IMG/VR virus record: IMGVR_UViG_3300028377_000007
Coordinates: 23,041 to 87,040 of that record
Reading direction: 5' to 3' (one strand)
DNA from: a virus
DNA: 64,000 nucleotides
The first letter of the stretch is position 1. Each line of letters begins with the position of its first letter. A model generated the notes under the pieces. The model saw only the letters and a list, made by a program, of their open reading frames with translations, did no database searches and was not told the DNA's origin. The position numbers and the translations under genes are program-made. Below, piece by piece: positions 16,633-25,220 of this stretch.

Positions 16633-17138
16633 ACCAATTCCTCCATTTCTTTCTTAATTCATTTTCAAAGCCCTTAGACATCACTTCTTCAACTTTTTCA
16701 ATCCTAACTTTATATGAATTAAAATATGAAACCAAATAATTAAAGCAAAATCTCGACAATCTATCTTTATGCTCAATCAAAACCACATCAATTTCTTTCG
16801 CTTCCACCAATTCAAATAATTACAGCAATAATACTGTAACCGCGTTTAAGAGCTTCTGTAGTCATTCTACCAACCTGCCTCCCTAAGTCGCCTTTAGTCT
16901 TTTGTTCGTGCGGGCTAACGCGACAATAGATAGCTGCACGCTTACCGCTAGATTCTTTAATGGGTTCAACATAAATTCCCGCCAACTTCTCAATATCGCT
17001 GCGATAATAGCGTCTATGTCTGCCTTCGGTATGAAACGGCGTTAATTTGCCTGCACGTTCCCAATTCCTTAATGTTTCGTCGGAAACACCAAGAATAGAT
17101 GCGGCATCGCTGATAGATAGAATCTTTTTATCCATTTT
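16610..17138 (-). pseudogene. tnpA: IS607 TnpA serine recombinase, interrupted
   Basis: The first frame (from 17138) gives the MerR-type HTH (ILSISDAASILGVSD) and the recombinase start AIYCRVSPHEQK with the catalytic Ser, and stops after GYSIIAVII. A second frame (to 16610) resumes with EIDVVLIEHKDRLSRF and FNYLVSYFNSYKVRIE. About 20 residues expected between them (the SG...R segment) are missing and the C-terminus is also out of frame. The recombinase is therefore inactive unless the breaks are assembly errors. Confidence 0.75.
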
Positions 17139-17303
17139 ATCTATCAATCCTTTCTGTTGAAATAATCTAAACCATCCATCGTAGATTTTCTGAAATTCCT
17201 CAATTGTAGGAACCTCATCCAATTCAAACGGAATATCATGGATAACTCCATCATCGGTTTCAAATTCTGTTTTGGTAACTCTTGTAATCATTTTTGGTTT
17301 CAT
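17139..17303 (-). CDS. 5' part of a phage gene interrupted by the IS607 element
   Basis: Fifty-five codons (from MKPKMITRV, with EVPTIEEFQKIYDGWFRLFQQKG) read directly into the tnpA ATG without a stop. This is a normal-looking phage small protein whose end was lost to, or coincides with, the element's insertion. Function unknown. A promoter-like TTGAAA-N17-TAAATA lies just before the ATG. Confidence 0.5.
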
Positions 17304-17372
17304 ATATATTTACACTAAAAGTTTAGATTTTTCAAGAAAAAAGTTAAATTATTTTAATTTTATTTAGATATT

Positions 17373-17609
17373 TTAGATTATCGGGTAGCAGTTGTCAACC
17401 CCGTCATTTGCTAATTTTAATATTCTTCTTAGAATTTTTAACTCTGTTTTTGTAAAATTTATTTTATGCCATAGATCTATAATATCGTCGACTAAATATA
17501 AATTCTCACATTCTATATTTTTTAAAAAATTAAAAAGCTTTTCTGAATTGTTATATTTGCAACCCATATGGGAATCAGATATAAAAATATGCTTTGATTT
17601 TATCATCAC
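17373..17609 (-). pseudogene. N-terminal fragment of an LpxH-like metallophosphoesterase
   Basis: 78 residues beginning IFISDSHMGCKYNNSEKLFNFL, then LYLVDDIIDLWHK, which match the DxHLG and GDxxDLW motifs of UDP-diacylglucosamine pyrophosphohydrolase-like enzymes (about 240 aa). Only the first third remains and the normal GD is changed to DD. The remaining domains and the GNHD motif are missing, so this is a decayed gene next to the IS607 element. Confidence 0.6.
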
Positions 17610-17917
17610 CCAATTTTATTAAAGAATTCTATTATTTTATCTTGGAAATCTTTTTCTTCATAAATTTCTGAATGAACTACCCTTGCGGAGCCTTGCCCTA
17701 AAATACAAAACTTATATTTCCATGTTTTTTCATGGCATATCTCGTCAATAATAAAAAGAAATATTTCGCCGAAGCTTTGTTTGATTCTATGACCGCCGAA
17801 ATTAATTTCTCTGCTTCCTTGGTGTTGCCTTGTGAATCTATTAACTTTGCCGATTTTCTCTAACTCAAAGTTGTTTTCCAAGATTTTTTTGCGGAAGTCT
17901 GTTTTTTTTATTTTCAT
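17606..17917 (-). CDS. Hypothetical protein, 103 aa
   Basis: A basic protein with an IKQSFGEIFLFIIDEICHEKTWKYKFCILGQG core and a helical acidic end. No family recognised. It overlaps the phosphoesterase fragment by four bases in an ATGA arrangement, so both were once one operon. Confidence 0.45.
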   Translation of the reverse strand: MKIKKTDFRKKILENNFELEKIGKVNRFTRQHQGSREINFGGHRIKQSFGEIFLFIIDEICHEKTWKYKFCILGQGSARVVHSEIYEEKDFQDKIIEFFNKIG

Positions 17918-17926
17918 TTTAATAAT

Positions 17927-18183
17927 TTATAATTTATTTTTTAAAAGTTTTACAATAAAATCTACGGAGTCTTTTCCCTGAATTGCTATAACCGAATTAG
18001 CTCTTTTCATTTGTTTTGAAATTCTTGATGAATAAAAATTTTTAATCTCTAAATAAACATCGTATTCTGGTAAATAAAAATCTAAATGTAAAGATCCCTC
18101 TTGCTCATGAAGATATTTTATACCAGCTTGATCCAAGGATTCTGCTATTTTTTTTCAAGTGGGCATGTTATTCTATCATTCAT
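17927..18183 (-). pseudogene. Small PD-(D/E)XK-like nuclease with one-base frameshift
   Basis: A start at 18183 (MNDRITCPLEKK) meets a stop after eight A; adding one A joins it to the frame IAESLDQAGIKYLHEQEG, LDFYLPEYDVYLEIKNF, with IQGKDSVDFIVKLL to the end. The D...ExK pattern in DFYLPEYDVYLEIK is typical of small restriction-endonuclease-like folds. The full product would be about 84 aa. The break lies in a homopolymer (18152-18159), so an assembly error is possible. Confidence 0.5.
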
Positions 18184-18187
18184 TTTA

Positions 18188-18224
18188 TAAAAAAGGGGGC
18201 TGTAGATTTTACAAACCCCTTTGT
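18188..18224 (-). terminator. Intrinsic terminator after the 18247-18564 gene
   Basis: On the minus strand AAAGGGG and CCCCTTT form a perfect stem around a short loop with an inner TGTA/TACA pair, followed by a run of T. It lies 23 bases past the stop of the upstream gene. Confidence 0.7.
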
Positions 18225-18246
18225 ATTTTGTTATTCAGAAAAGTTG

Positions 18247-18564
18247 TTAAGCGTTAACTCTTTTCAATTCAGCCAATTCTTTTTTCAAATCGGCAAGCTC
18301 TCTTTCAGCGTAACGCACTTCAATAATGTACTTGACCAAATCAAGTTTCAAATTAAGAGTTGTGCTGCCTCTTTTTTCGGTCGCAGAATCTGGAATAAAG
18401 CTTTCTTGCTTTGTTTCTTTCAACTCTGCGTTGATACTTTGAGCCAAACGATCCAAATCTCTTAAAGACAAATCCCACAATTCTTCAATTATCAAATTGC
18501 CTTTTCCAGACATGAAACGTAGCTTGTTTCTTGTTGCTTTTTCGAACATTTGTTGTGTTTCCAT
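18247..18564 (-). CDS. Conserved phage protein, 105 aa
   Basis: The sequence MFEKATRNKLRF, LIIEELWDLSLRDLDRLAQ and a charged C-terminal coiled-coil (ADLKKELAELKR) follow a pattern I associate with a short conserved protein of many phages, whose role is not known. It stands as its own unit: an A-rich leader containing three AACAAT repeats upstream and a terminator downstream. This suggests separate, possibly strong expression. Confidence 0.6.
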   Translation of the reverse strand: METQQMFEKATRNKLRFMSGKGNLIIEELWDLSLRDLDRLAQSINAELKETKQESFIPDSATEKRGSTTLNLKLDLVKYIIEVRYAERELADLKKELAELKRVNA

Positions 18565-18605
18565 TTTTTTGTTTTTTATTGTTATTGTTATTGTTTAATA
18601 AAATT

Positions 18606-18775
18606 ACACTTTTACTTTGAGTGTTCTTTTAAATTTGCCTTCTACTTTTACGATGAAGTCGTTTCTTATTGTGTCAGAAAATCCGATTCCCGATAAAATT
18701 GTTTATTTGATATTTCTTTATTATATCCTTAAATCTTTTCTTTGCGTATATTATCTGTGCTAATTTTTTATTCAT
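18606..18775 (-). pseudogene. Short ORF (33 aa) with a possible frameshifted continuation
   Basis: An ORF from 18775 (ATG overlapping the NadE stop) codes 33 basic residues and stops at 18674. A different frame then reads ILSGIGFSDTIRNDFIVKVEGKF and ends at 18606 with a lysine-rich tail. The two may be one gene of about 55 residues with a frameshift, or two unrelated fragments. Function unknown. Confidence 0.3.
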
Positions 18776-20484
18776 TACATTATACTTTTAATACTTGTTT
18801 TATATTTTTTTGCGATTGGGATATTTCGGCCAAAACCAAAACTTCTTTTATTAACTCTTAAAATTGGCGGCATGATTCTCCTTTTGTACTCATTTTTCTC
18901 CACCATATTAATTATTTTTTCGATTTTGTCAATGGAAATTTCCTTAATTGCAGAAAAACACTGTTCTTTTTCTTTGAAACTAAGTAAATCCCCCTCTAAA
19001 TATAATTTTAAAACATTATCTAAAATATGATAAGGCGGTAGACTATCAGTGTCAACTTGCCCCCCCCATAATTCCGCGCTCGGTTCTTTATCAATAACAG
19101 ATTTTGGGACAACTTCACAACCATAATAATTATTCATCCATTTTGCGAGAGTATATACCTCTGTTTTGTAAAGATCCCCTATAACAGAAATTCCCCCAAC
19201 AGTATCCCCTAAAATTGAAAAATACCCCATAGAAGACTCTGATTTATTACTCGTATTTAATACTAAAGCCCCAAAATCATTGGAATATTCCATTAATTTT
19301 CTTGCGCGAATTCTTGGTTGAATATTCTCAATTGTTAATCTCTTGGGCTGTTGAAATGTTTCTGTGTAATTTTTAATTGCCAACTCTACTTCTTCGCCGA
19401 TTGGCATTGTATATAAATTAATACCCAACTCATCACATTGCTTTTTGCTATCTGTGATACTTCCTTCGCTAGAAAATTTTGATGGCATTGTAATACACTC
19501 AATATTATCTTCGCCTAATATTTTAGCTGCTAAAGCAATTACTAAAGCCGAATCAATTCCCCCACTCGCTCCGACAACAGCTTTTGTGAAGCCATTTTTC
19601 CGAAAATAATCTTTAAGTCCGATTTCTAAAGAATTAAAAATATAAGTATATTTGTCGGAAGTAACCGTACTAATTTGTGTATTAGGAGATTTTGTACTTA
19701 CAACTTGGGGAGATTTTGTACTTACAACTTGATTTGCTTCTCTAATTTCTTCTCTAAATCCGCACATAGTAATAACATCATCCCCATCAACATAAAAAGA
19801 ATGCCCATCAAAAATTAATTCGTCATTTCCGCCGACTTGATTAACATAAACAAACGGAACCTTATAAATTTTAGAAAGCTTTCGATACATATCATAACGG
19901 TCATTATGTTTAAGAATATTACTAGGAGAAGCGTTTAGGGTTATAATGGCTTCGATATTTTCGCTAGAATTTTTATACGGGGAAAGGGGCTCTGCATTGT
20001 ATATTTTTCTACTAACAAAATTAGAATCATCAAAACAATCTTCGCATATTAAGATTCCAACATCTCCATATTTACTATTGAAAACAACGCCGCTTTCTTT
20101 CCCAACTTCAAAGTATCTGCTTTCATCAAAGATATTATAAGTTGGTAACAATTGTTTGTTGTATGTTTTGGAAATTTTTCCGTCTTTAATATGAACTGCC
20201 GAATTAAAAAGAGGTTTGCCTATTTTATTGTTTTCTGTGATGCATCCCACGATTATTTCTGCGGGATTATTAAACGTTAATTCTACAAGTTTTTCAAGAT
20301 AACAGTTTTGTTCTTCAATAAAATCTTTACGAAGCAACAAATCATTCGGTGGATACCCTGTTAAAGCTAATTCGCTATATACATGAACCCCTTGGAAATT
20401 TGGACTGTAATTTTGCTTTATTTTTAGAAAATTATTTTCTATATCTCCAACTGTGAAGTTTAATTGGTGTATTTTGAGGTTCAT
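18775..20484 (-). CDS. nadE: Glutamine-dependent NAD synthetase
   Basis: 569 residues from the ATG at 20484 (MNLKIHQLNFTVGDIENN), the usual start for this family. The N-terminal nitrilase-type glutaminase shows the Glu (YSELALTGYPP), Lys (NKQLLPTYNIFDE) and Cys (ILICEDCFDD) triad. The C-terminal synthetase shows the ATP P-loop GASGGIDSAL near residue 310, and NTSNKSESSMGY and GGISVIGDLYKTEVY later. It converts nicotinate adenine dinucleotide to NAD using glutamine, the last step of the deamidating salvage route. The linker carries a duplicated QVVSTKSP unit. Bacterial enzymes have the same length. Confidence 0.92.
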   Translation of the reverse strand: MNLKIHQLNFTVGDIENNFLKIKQNYSPNFQGVHVYSELALTGYPPNDLLLRKDFIEEQNCYLEKLVELTFNNPAEIIVGCITENNKIGKPLFNSAVHIKDGKISKTYNKQLLPTYNIFDESRYFEVGKESGVVFNSKYGDVGILICEDCFDDSNFVSRKIYNAEPLSPYKNSSENIEAIITLNASPSNILKHNDRYDMYRKLSKIYKVPFVYVNQVGGNDELIFDGHSFYVDGDDVITMCGFREEIREANQVVSTKSPQVVSTKSPNTQISTVTSDKYTYIFNSLEIGLKDYFRKNGFTKAVVGASGGIDSALVIALAAKILGEDNIECITMPSKFSSEGSITDSKKQCDELGINLYTMPIGEEVELAIKNYTETFQQPKRLTIENIQPRIRARKLMEYSNDFGALVLNTSNKSESSMGYFSILGDTVGGISVIGDLYKTEVYTLAKWMNNYYGCEVVPKSVIDKEPSAELWGGQVDTDSLPPYHILDNVLKLYLEGDLLSFKEKEQCFSAIKEISIDKIEKIINMVEKNEYKRRIMPPILRVNKRSFGFGRNIPIAKKYKTSIKSIM

Positions 20485-20485
20485 A

Positions 20486-20923
20486 TTATTGTAATTTTTC
20501 TTTAACCATAGAGGAAATTTTCTTAATGTCAACACTAATCCCGAATTTTTCCTTGATTTTCCCAATCACCTTGCCCATATCTCTCATAGACTCTGCCCCA
20601 ACCTCTTTAATATATTGGTCTATCATATCTGGGTATTCAGATTCTAAAACTTTTTCTGGCAACAAATCGTCTAATACTTCTGATTTTTCAAAAAATAACA
20701 AAGACTCCGATGGTTTTTTATCTTTGAATAACTCATAAGAATCTAAGAATGCTTTCTTCTCTTTTTCGATAACAGAATAAATTTCGTCCTCTGAAAGCGT
20801 TTTGTTTTCTCTATTTTCCCTTTCTTGAATCGCGGATAAAACAGATTGGTATGCCAACATTTTTGTTGGTTCTTTATTTTTGCGCGAAGCAAAGATATAG
20901 TCTTGGATTGTTTTTTTGTTCAT
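20486..20923 (-). CDS. YqeY/GatB-domain protein
   Basis: 145 residues with the YqeY pattern: RKNKEPTKMLAYQSVLSAI near the start, LLPEKVLESEY in the middle, and SMRDMGKVIGKIKEKFG followed by DIKKISSMVKEKL at the end. The fold is the tRNA-binding tail domain of GatB and occurs alone in bacteria with an uncertain tRNA-linked role. In a phage with its own tRNAs, an effect on tRNA aminoacylation is plausible but unproven. It sits two bases from nadE. Confidence 0.75.
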   Translation of the reverse strand: MNKKTIQDYIFASRKNKEPTKMLAYQSVLSAIQERENRENKTLSEDEIYSVIEKEKKAFLDSYELFKDKKPSESLLFFEKSEVLDDLLPEKVLESEYPDMIDQYIKEVGAESMRDMGKVIGKIKEKFGISVDIKKISSMVKEKLQ

Positions 20924-21017
20924 TTTTTTATTTTCCTTTCTTTATTAATTGTTTCTGCAACCATAGAATGTATTTTAGATTCTTTCGACTAATACAAGCC
21001 TAACTGTTTCTAGCACT

Positions 21018-22139
21018 TCACTCATAATTTCTAATTATTAAATTTGTATAAGGAATCAAAGGCACCCCATATTCTGAATACTCTTGAAAATCAACTGTAA
21101 TCACTTCGCCAATATATTTTTCTTTGTTTTCTAAAACCTCTCTTAAAAATTCCATTGTTCCACGAACATTAGACTCGAAAGTTTCTCCGTTGTCAAGCTC
21201 ACAAACAATCTTTTTTGCACAACCGCCCCAGTTTCCTTTTCCCCCTAGAATATCAACAATTTTAAACTCAGCGTCAATAAAGTTCTTTACTTTTAAAAGA
21301 TCATGGGTTCTTTTGTGTTGATAAGGCATATCCTTGATTCTAAGAATTGCACCTTCATGGCCTTCGTTGATAATTTTTTCGGCAAATTCTTTTACTTCTA
21401 TTTCATCGTTTGCGTATTCCCAAATAACTTCTTTGCAGTATTTTGATTCTTTGGCTATTTCTGTTATTTGCTGAAATCTTTTTTCATAAGGAACGCCTTC
21501 TTTCCCTTTAAAGTATCCGTCATAAACATAAAAACGAACTATTTCCTCTGATTCTTTTATTAAATCATCTGTTAGATCTTTTTCTTTTCTTGTTACGGCT
21601 ACTAATTTAATCAATCTATTTAAATTGTTGCGCAAGTCTTCGTTAAAAAGTTCCCCATCCAAAACTAAATCTGGATACTTTTCAAAAATAGGTTTTAAGG
21701 ATTCTTTTATGTGTTTTATATTAAAAAATTCCTCCCCCTTTCTTGAGTTTGCGGAATCTTTACTTATTACGCATCTTACCCCGTTATATTTTATGTTCAT
21801 TATAACGGGCCAAATGATTTCTTTTTTTCGATTTTTAAATGGTTTTGCTAAAACAGGTTGAATCCAAGACTCTTTATCTATGTCTTCAATGTTTTCGTAA
21901 TGCTTTTGTTTCTTTTTCTTTTTGAATTTTGCCTCTGCTTCTATAAATGCTTGTTCTTCTGGAGTTGTTTCGTTCTTTTTACCGATATTTTTTACCTCGC
22001 AGAAAGTCGGTTTATCAATAACAATAGATCCACCTTGAATTCCATGTTCTGACCAGAATTTATTATCTTCGACTACAATAGTCCATTCTTGGATTGAGCC
22101 GCTTGTATTGCGCTTGTAAAGTGTTGGAAATTTTTTCAT
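21018..22139 (-). CDS. ATP-dependent DNA ligase with WGR-like N-terminus
   Basis: 373 residues. The N-terminal ~80 residues (EWTIVVEDNKFWSEHGIQGG, then KNIGKKNETTPEEQA) resemble a WGR-like DNA-binding segment often fused to phage ligases. The nucleotidyltransferase core has the adenylation lysine in NIKYNGVR near residue 117, VLDGELF (motif III) near 160, HEGAILRIKD (motif IV) near 266, and LLKVKNF (motif V) near residue 283, with an OB-fold end. It seals nicks in replication and repair. Confidence 0.83.
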   Translation of the reverse strand: MKKFPTLYKRNTSGSIQEWTIVVEDNKFWSEHGIQGGSIVIDKPTFCEVKNIGKKNETTPEEQAFIEAEAKFKKKKKQKHYENIEDIDKESWIQPVLAKPFKNRKKEIIWPVIMNIKYNGVRCVISKDSANSRKGEEFFNIKHIKESLKPIFEKYPDLVLDGELFNEDLRNNLNRLIKLVAVTRKEKDLTDDLIKESEEIVRFYVYDGYFKGKEGVPYEKRFQQITEIAKESKYCKEVIWEYANDEIEVKEFAEKIINEGHEGAILRIKDMPYQHKRTHDLLKVKNFIDAEFKIVDILGGKGNWGGCAKKIVCELDNGETFESNVRGTMEFLREVLENKEKYIGEVITVDFQEYSEYGVPLIPYTNLIIRNYE

Positions 22140-22214
22140 TATTTTAGTTCCTTGATTATCTTTTCTAATCTATCGAAAGATTTTCCTGTTATATTTGTAA
22201 GGCTGTAATTATTA

Positions 22215-23384
22215 TTAATAGTTTTCTATGGCGTGAATTAAATATTTAAGGTATAAAGGATCTTCACAACTAGCCTTCCCAGAGTCAGCCGATAACTTTG
22301 CCACTGGTTGATCATTGTTCTTCGTAACCTTCATTACAATAGACGGAACTTTAATTCCAACATCATTAGTTAAATCTGTTCCTATTCCAAAAATTGGCTC
22401 TATTTTCCCGCGACAATATTTTTCTATTTCAATTGCTTTTGGAATATTTAAGCCATCTGAGAATACAATTTTTTTAAACATAGGATCAATATTAAAATCT
22501 CTATACATTTTAACAATCATATCTGTATATTCAAAAGGACAACCACTGTCATGCCTTACTCCATCATACCCTTTTGCTAAGTCAAAGGAAAAATCCTTCA
22601 AAAACTTTTCATCCCCAAAGGTATCTGTCAAACAAATAGCTAATTTTCCCTTATATTGATTTAACCATTGTTCAAAGATTTCTTTTTGGGAATTTTGAAT
22701 TGGATATAAACTCTGAACGCCCATAAAAATTTCATGTCCCATTGTACCAATCGGAGTAGAGTCATATTTTCGCGCCAGATTAACATTTGAAGTCCCAGAA
22801 ATAAGATTGTTTGAATTAAGCATAGAAAAGATATATTCTTGCCATTCCGCGCTGAATCTTCTTCTTGTTCCAAATTCTATTAAATTAATTTGGCTTTCTT
22901 TAAGGTACTTGATTTTTTCAATTATTTTTTCTGTACCATAATGTATTTCGAATGGAGTCCCATATTTAAAACTTTTCTCGCCATAAATTTCATTCACTAT
23001 GCTCAAAACGATTGTCTCAAATAATATAACAGACAACCAACTACCTTTTGCTCGTAATTTCCAAGGCTCTGATTCATCATCGTTCTTTTCGAAAACCAAT
23101 TGCGATGGATTAAATCTAAAATCTTGCAACCACCTTATAAAGCTATCGCTAAAATAACCCAAAGATTGCAAATATTTTTTTTCTTCATTAGTAAGTTTTA
23201 GGATTTTTAGTTTATTAAATTCTTCCAAAAGATCTGATGGCCTGATAATATTATAAAAATCAGTGGCTTCCGCATTACGGCATTTAAACGTGTATTCAAT
23301 TTCTACATTACTGAACCTATCATAAACCATTTGCGCAACGGTTAATTTATAAAGATCTAAATCTAGTATGCTTTTTATAATCAT
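22215..23384 (-). CDS. pncB: Nicotinate phosphoribosyltransferase
   Basis: 389 residues matching PncB over its length: LDLDLYKLTVAQ at the start, EYTFKCRN near residue 30, FGTRRRFSAEWQEY near residue 172, GTSNVNLARKYDSTPIGTMGHE near 198, DGVRHDSGCPFEYTD near residue 278, and FGIGTDLTND near 343. It joins nicotinate and PRPP to give nicotinate mononucleotide. The FGTRRRFS and GTSNV motifs favour nicotinate over nicotinamide as substrate. Together with PncA, the NadM-type enzyme and NadE it completes the Preiss-Handler path. Confidence 0.92.
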   Translation of the reverse strand: MIIKSILDLDLYKLTVAQMVYDRFSNVEIEYTFKCRNAEATDFYNIIRPSDLLEEFNKLKILKLTNEEKKYLQSLGYFSDSFIRWLQDFRFNPSQLVFEKNDDESEPWKLRAKGSWLSVILFETIVLSIVNEIYGEKSFKYGTPFEIHYGTEKIIEKIKYLKESQINLIEFGTRRRFSAEWQEYIFSMLNSNNLISGTSNVNLARKYDSTPIGTMGHEIFMGVQSLYPIQNSQKEIFEQWLNQYKGKLAICLTDTFGDEKFLKDFSFDLAKGYDGVRHDSGCPFEYTDMIVKMYRDFNIDPMFKKIVFSDGLNIPKAIEIEKYCRGKIEPIFGIGTDLTNDVGIKVPSIVMKVTKNNDQPVAKLSADSGKASCEDPLYLKYLIHAIENY

Positions 23385-23385
23385 A

Positions 23386-23937
23386 TTAGTGGTGGGTCAT
23401 TGTTTTTTTGTTTTTTGCTAAGTTAATTATAGTATCTAAATTCACTGGAGTATAATCCCAAAGATTTACTCCCATGTCAAACACTTTATGTTGATAATAG
23501 TCTTTTTGCTTGCCGATGAGGTTTCCATGAACATGACCGTGAAGATGAATTGCGTCCCTATGGCATTTGTTCCACTCCAAAATCGGGAAATGAAACATAC
23601 AAAACATCTGTCCTTTATATTTCAACTCATAATAGTCTTTTACCCAAACAAGTCTATCTCTAAAATCTTTATTATTTAAAGCTTTAAAATCGTGGTTGCC
23701 TTTAATAAAATGAATATTACCATTAAGTCTTTCAATTATTTTAATAGCTTTTTGTGCAGAAAAACAAAAATCCCCAAGATAATAAACATCTTCATTTGGT
23801 TCGACTACTTTATTCCAATTGGCGATATTAATTTCATCATGTTCTTGAATATCTTTGAACGGCCTATTATCATATTTCATGATATTGACATGAGAAAAGT
23901 GTATGTCGGAGATTGCGAATTTATTGTTTTCTTGCAT
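23386..23937 (-). CDS. Metallophosphoesterase
   Basis: 183 residues with FAISDIHFSH (DxH), VYYLGDFCFS (GDxxx), FIKGNHD, FHFPILEW and HLHGHVHG motifs in order, typical of YfcE-like short phosphoesterases. The metal-binding residues are all present. It lies directly upstream of pncB in the operon. Phosphodiester or nucleotide substrates are likely; a link to NAD or tRNA metabolism is only suggested by position. Confidence 0.75.
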   Translation of the reverse strand: MQENNKFAISDIHFSHVNIMKYDNRPFKDIQEHDEINIANWNKVVEPNEDVYYLGDFCFSAQKAIKIIERLNGNIHFIKGNHDFKALNNKDFRDRLVWVKDYYELKYKGQMFCMFHFPILEWNKCHRDAIHLHGHVHGNLIGKQKDYYQHKVFDMGVNLWDYTPVNLDTIINLAKNKKTMTHH

Positions 23938-24035
23938 TTTATAGAGTTGTTTTAAATACTAAATTTCATTGTAAATCTTTCTGGCCTCTTTTATTTCACG
24001 AAGTCGTTTATATTTCTCTCGGATTGGTCTCCGTA

Positions 24036-24167
24036 TTAATGAATAAGGGGTCCCGCTTCAACTGGAAAATGGAGTGTTTCCGTATTCCAAGTTTTTGCGC
24101 CATTTAATACTCTTCTAATGTAGGGGATTATTTTGGATTTTTCTTCTTTTGTTAAAATCTTTTTCAT
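24036..24167 (-). CDS. Small hypothetical protein, 43 aa
   Basis: A 43-codon ORF (MKKILTKEEKSKIIPYIRRV) with an ATG overlapping the macro-domain stop (ATGA). Codons past its middle are GC-richer. Past its stop another frame stays open for 20 codons (RREKYKRLREIKEARKIY-like), so the end may be frameshifted. No family known. Confidence 0.4.
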   Translation of the reverse strand: MKKILTKEEKSKIIPYIRRVLNGAKTWNTETLHFPVEAGPLIH

Positions 24168-24694
24168 ACTAGTTTCTCCTGATTAGAAAGTCTACAAATT
24201 ACAACATCAATACCATAATCCGCCGCTAATACTTCGATCATTTTCAAAATAATAGGAAATCTAGCCCCAGCCAAATTACTTGCAATTCCGTAGGGCACTA
24301 AAATCTTATATTCTTTATCTTTGATACACGAAAACAAGCCTTTCACGCAATCGTGAAAAGCATCATAACTTGTGTCTCTATCCCCTAAACTATCTCTTGT
24401 AAATTTATATTGACTATAAAAATTGACTATAATCTTGTTTTCTGCAACTTTGGCGAAAGAATAAGTTCCCAATTTGTTGCTATCGCCTTTTCTTGTTGAA
24501 CAATCTGCTTGGTATGCTTCTGGGTATTTTTCGCGAATTAAGCGAGCAACACCACTCCCCATTGTATGAAAACAATTTGCTTGATGAATTATTACAGCTT
24601 TTTCTGACTCCTCAAAAACCTCAAAAATATCTGCTTCTATAATTTTGCAAGTTCCTGATTCATAAAGTGTATGGTATTTACTTAATTCTTTCAT
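24164..24694 (-). CDS. Macro domain protein
   Basis: 176 residues with the macro fold pattern: CKIIEADIFEV, AVIIHQANCFHTMGSGVARLIREKYPEAY (the ADP-ribose-binding asparagine and glycine loop) near residue 34, NFYSQYKF near residue 92, and VPYGIASNLAGARF (second glycine-rich loop) near residue 134. Macro domains bind or hydrolyse ADP-ribose and its derivatives. The phage encodes full NAD salvage nearby, so removal of ADP-ribose products or of ADP-ribosyl marks made by defence enzymes is a reasonable role. Confidence 0.82.
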   Translation of the reverse strand: MKELSKYHTLYESGTCKIIEADIFEVFEESEKAVIIHQANCFHTMGSGVARLIREKYPEAYQADCSTRKGDSNKLGTYSFAKVAENKIIVNFYSQYKFTRDSLGDRDTSYDAFHDCVKGLFSCIKDKEYKILVPYGIASNLAGARFPIILKMIEVLAADYGIDVVICRLSNQEKLV

Positions 24695-24695
24695 T

Positions 24696-24998
24696 TCATT
24701 TATTAGTGAGTATTTCTTTGCCTCTTTTTGTTATTGCTATCCATCTTCCCCATCCAGTAATAAATCCATCGCTTTCTAATTTTGGCAATAGTATTTTATA
24801 AAAAAAATTTTCATTCAACCAATAATCATTCTTTTTAATGGTATTAAATGTTTTCTTTTTTGTGGTAAATGGAAATCTTTTTTTTGATAATTCTTCAAGA
24901 ATAAGGACGTTCAATGTTCTCATTGTATATTCTAGGTAATAACCAGAATGGCTACTATAGAAATTATCTTTTTCTGGTTTTTTTCTTTTGCTTTTCAT
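24696..24998 (-). CDS. Hypothetical protein with winged-helix-like C-terminus
   Basis: 100 residues with a very basic N-terminus. The end (NYWLNENFF-like helix, LLPKLESDGFITGWGRWIAITKRGKEIL) has the look of a winged helix: helix, beta turn, and ITKRGKEIL as the final strand and helix. A DNA-binding role is possible. Confidence 0.5.
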   Translation of the reverse strand: MKSKRKKPEKDNFYSSHSGYYLEYTMRTLNVLILEELSKKRFPFTTKKKTFNTIKKNDYWLNENFFYKILLPKLESDGFITGWGRWIAITKRGKEILTNK

Positions 24999-25159
24999 TG
25001 ATTCTCAGGATATTTCCACTTATGGGTTACTTTATATTTTTCGTATGGAGTAATTAACTCATATTTATCATTCTCTGTCAAGCGTAAAATCCAAACTTTT
25101 CCATTCGATGGGTTCTTTATTTCCTCAAACTGCTCAACGGTCAAATGCAAAAACTTCAT
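24995..25159 (-). CDS. Small hypothetical protein, 54 aa
   Basis: A 54-codon ORF starting MKFLHLTVEQFEEI and ending KWKYPENQ, with an ATGA overlap to the next gene. The pattern (FEEIKNPSNGKVWILRLT) is regular and globular. No family recognised. Confidence 0.5.
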   Translation of the reverse strand: MKFLHLTVEQFEEIKNPSNGKVWILRLTENDKYELITPYEKYKVTHKWKYPENQ

Positions 25160-25220
25160 AAACTTTTATCAACATTTCCCTCTGATTGTCCGTGTCTGAT
25201 TATGTATATGTATTTTGGCT

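Larger units (their letters stand above)
14874..17138 (-). mobile_element. IS607-type element with degenerate tnpA, methyltransferase and tnpB
   Basis: Order along transcription: tnpA (serine recombinase, broken), an N6-adenine methyltransferase, then intact tnpB, ending in a conserved 3' segment. The segment 14874-14957 recurs at 33951-34034 next to a second tnpA start, which marks it as the element's right end. Normal IS607 members have tnpA directly followed by tnpB; here the methyltransferase sits between them. With tnpA broken the element should no longer move by itself, though TnpB is complete. Confidence 0.8.

Noticed and set aside
19680-19727. Duplicated QVVSTKSP unit in nadE as a recombination site
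   Set aside because: It is a simple in-frame duplication in the linker between the two enzyme domains and needs no other explanation.
22215-23384. Nicotinamide phosphoribosyltransferase (Nampt) instead of PncB
   Set aside because: The FGTRRRFS, GTSNV and HDSG motifs and length match nicotinate phosphoribosyltransferase.
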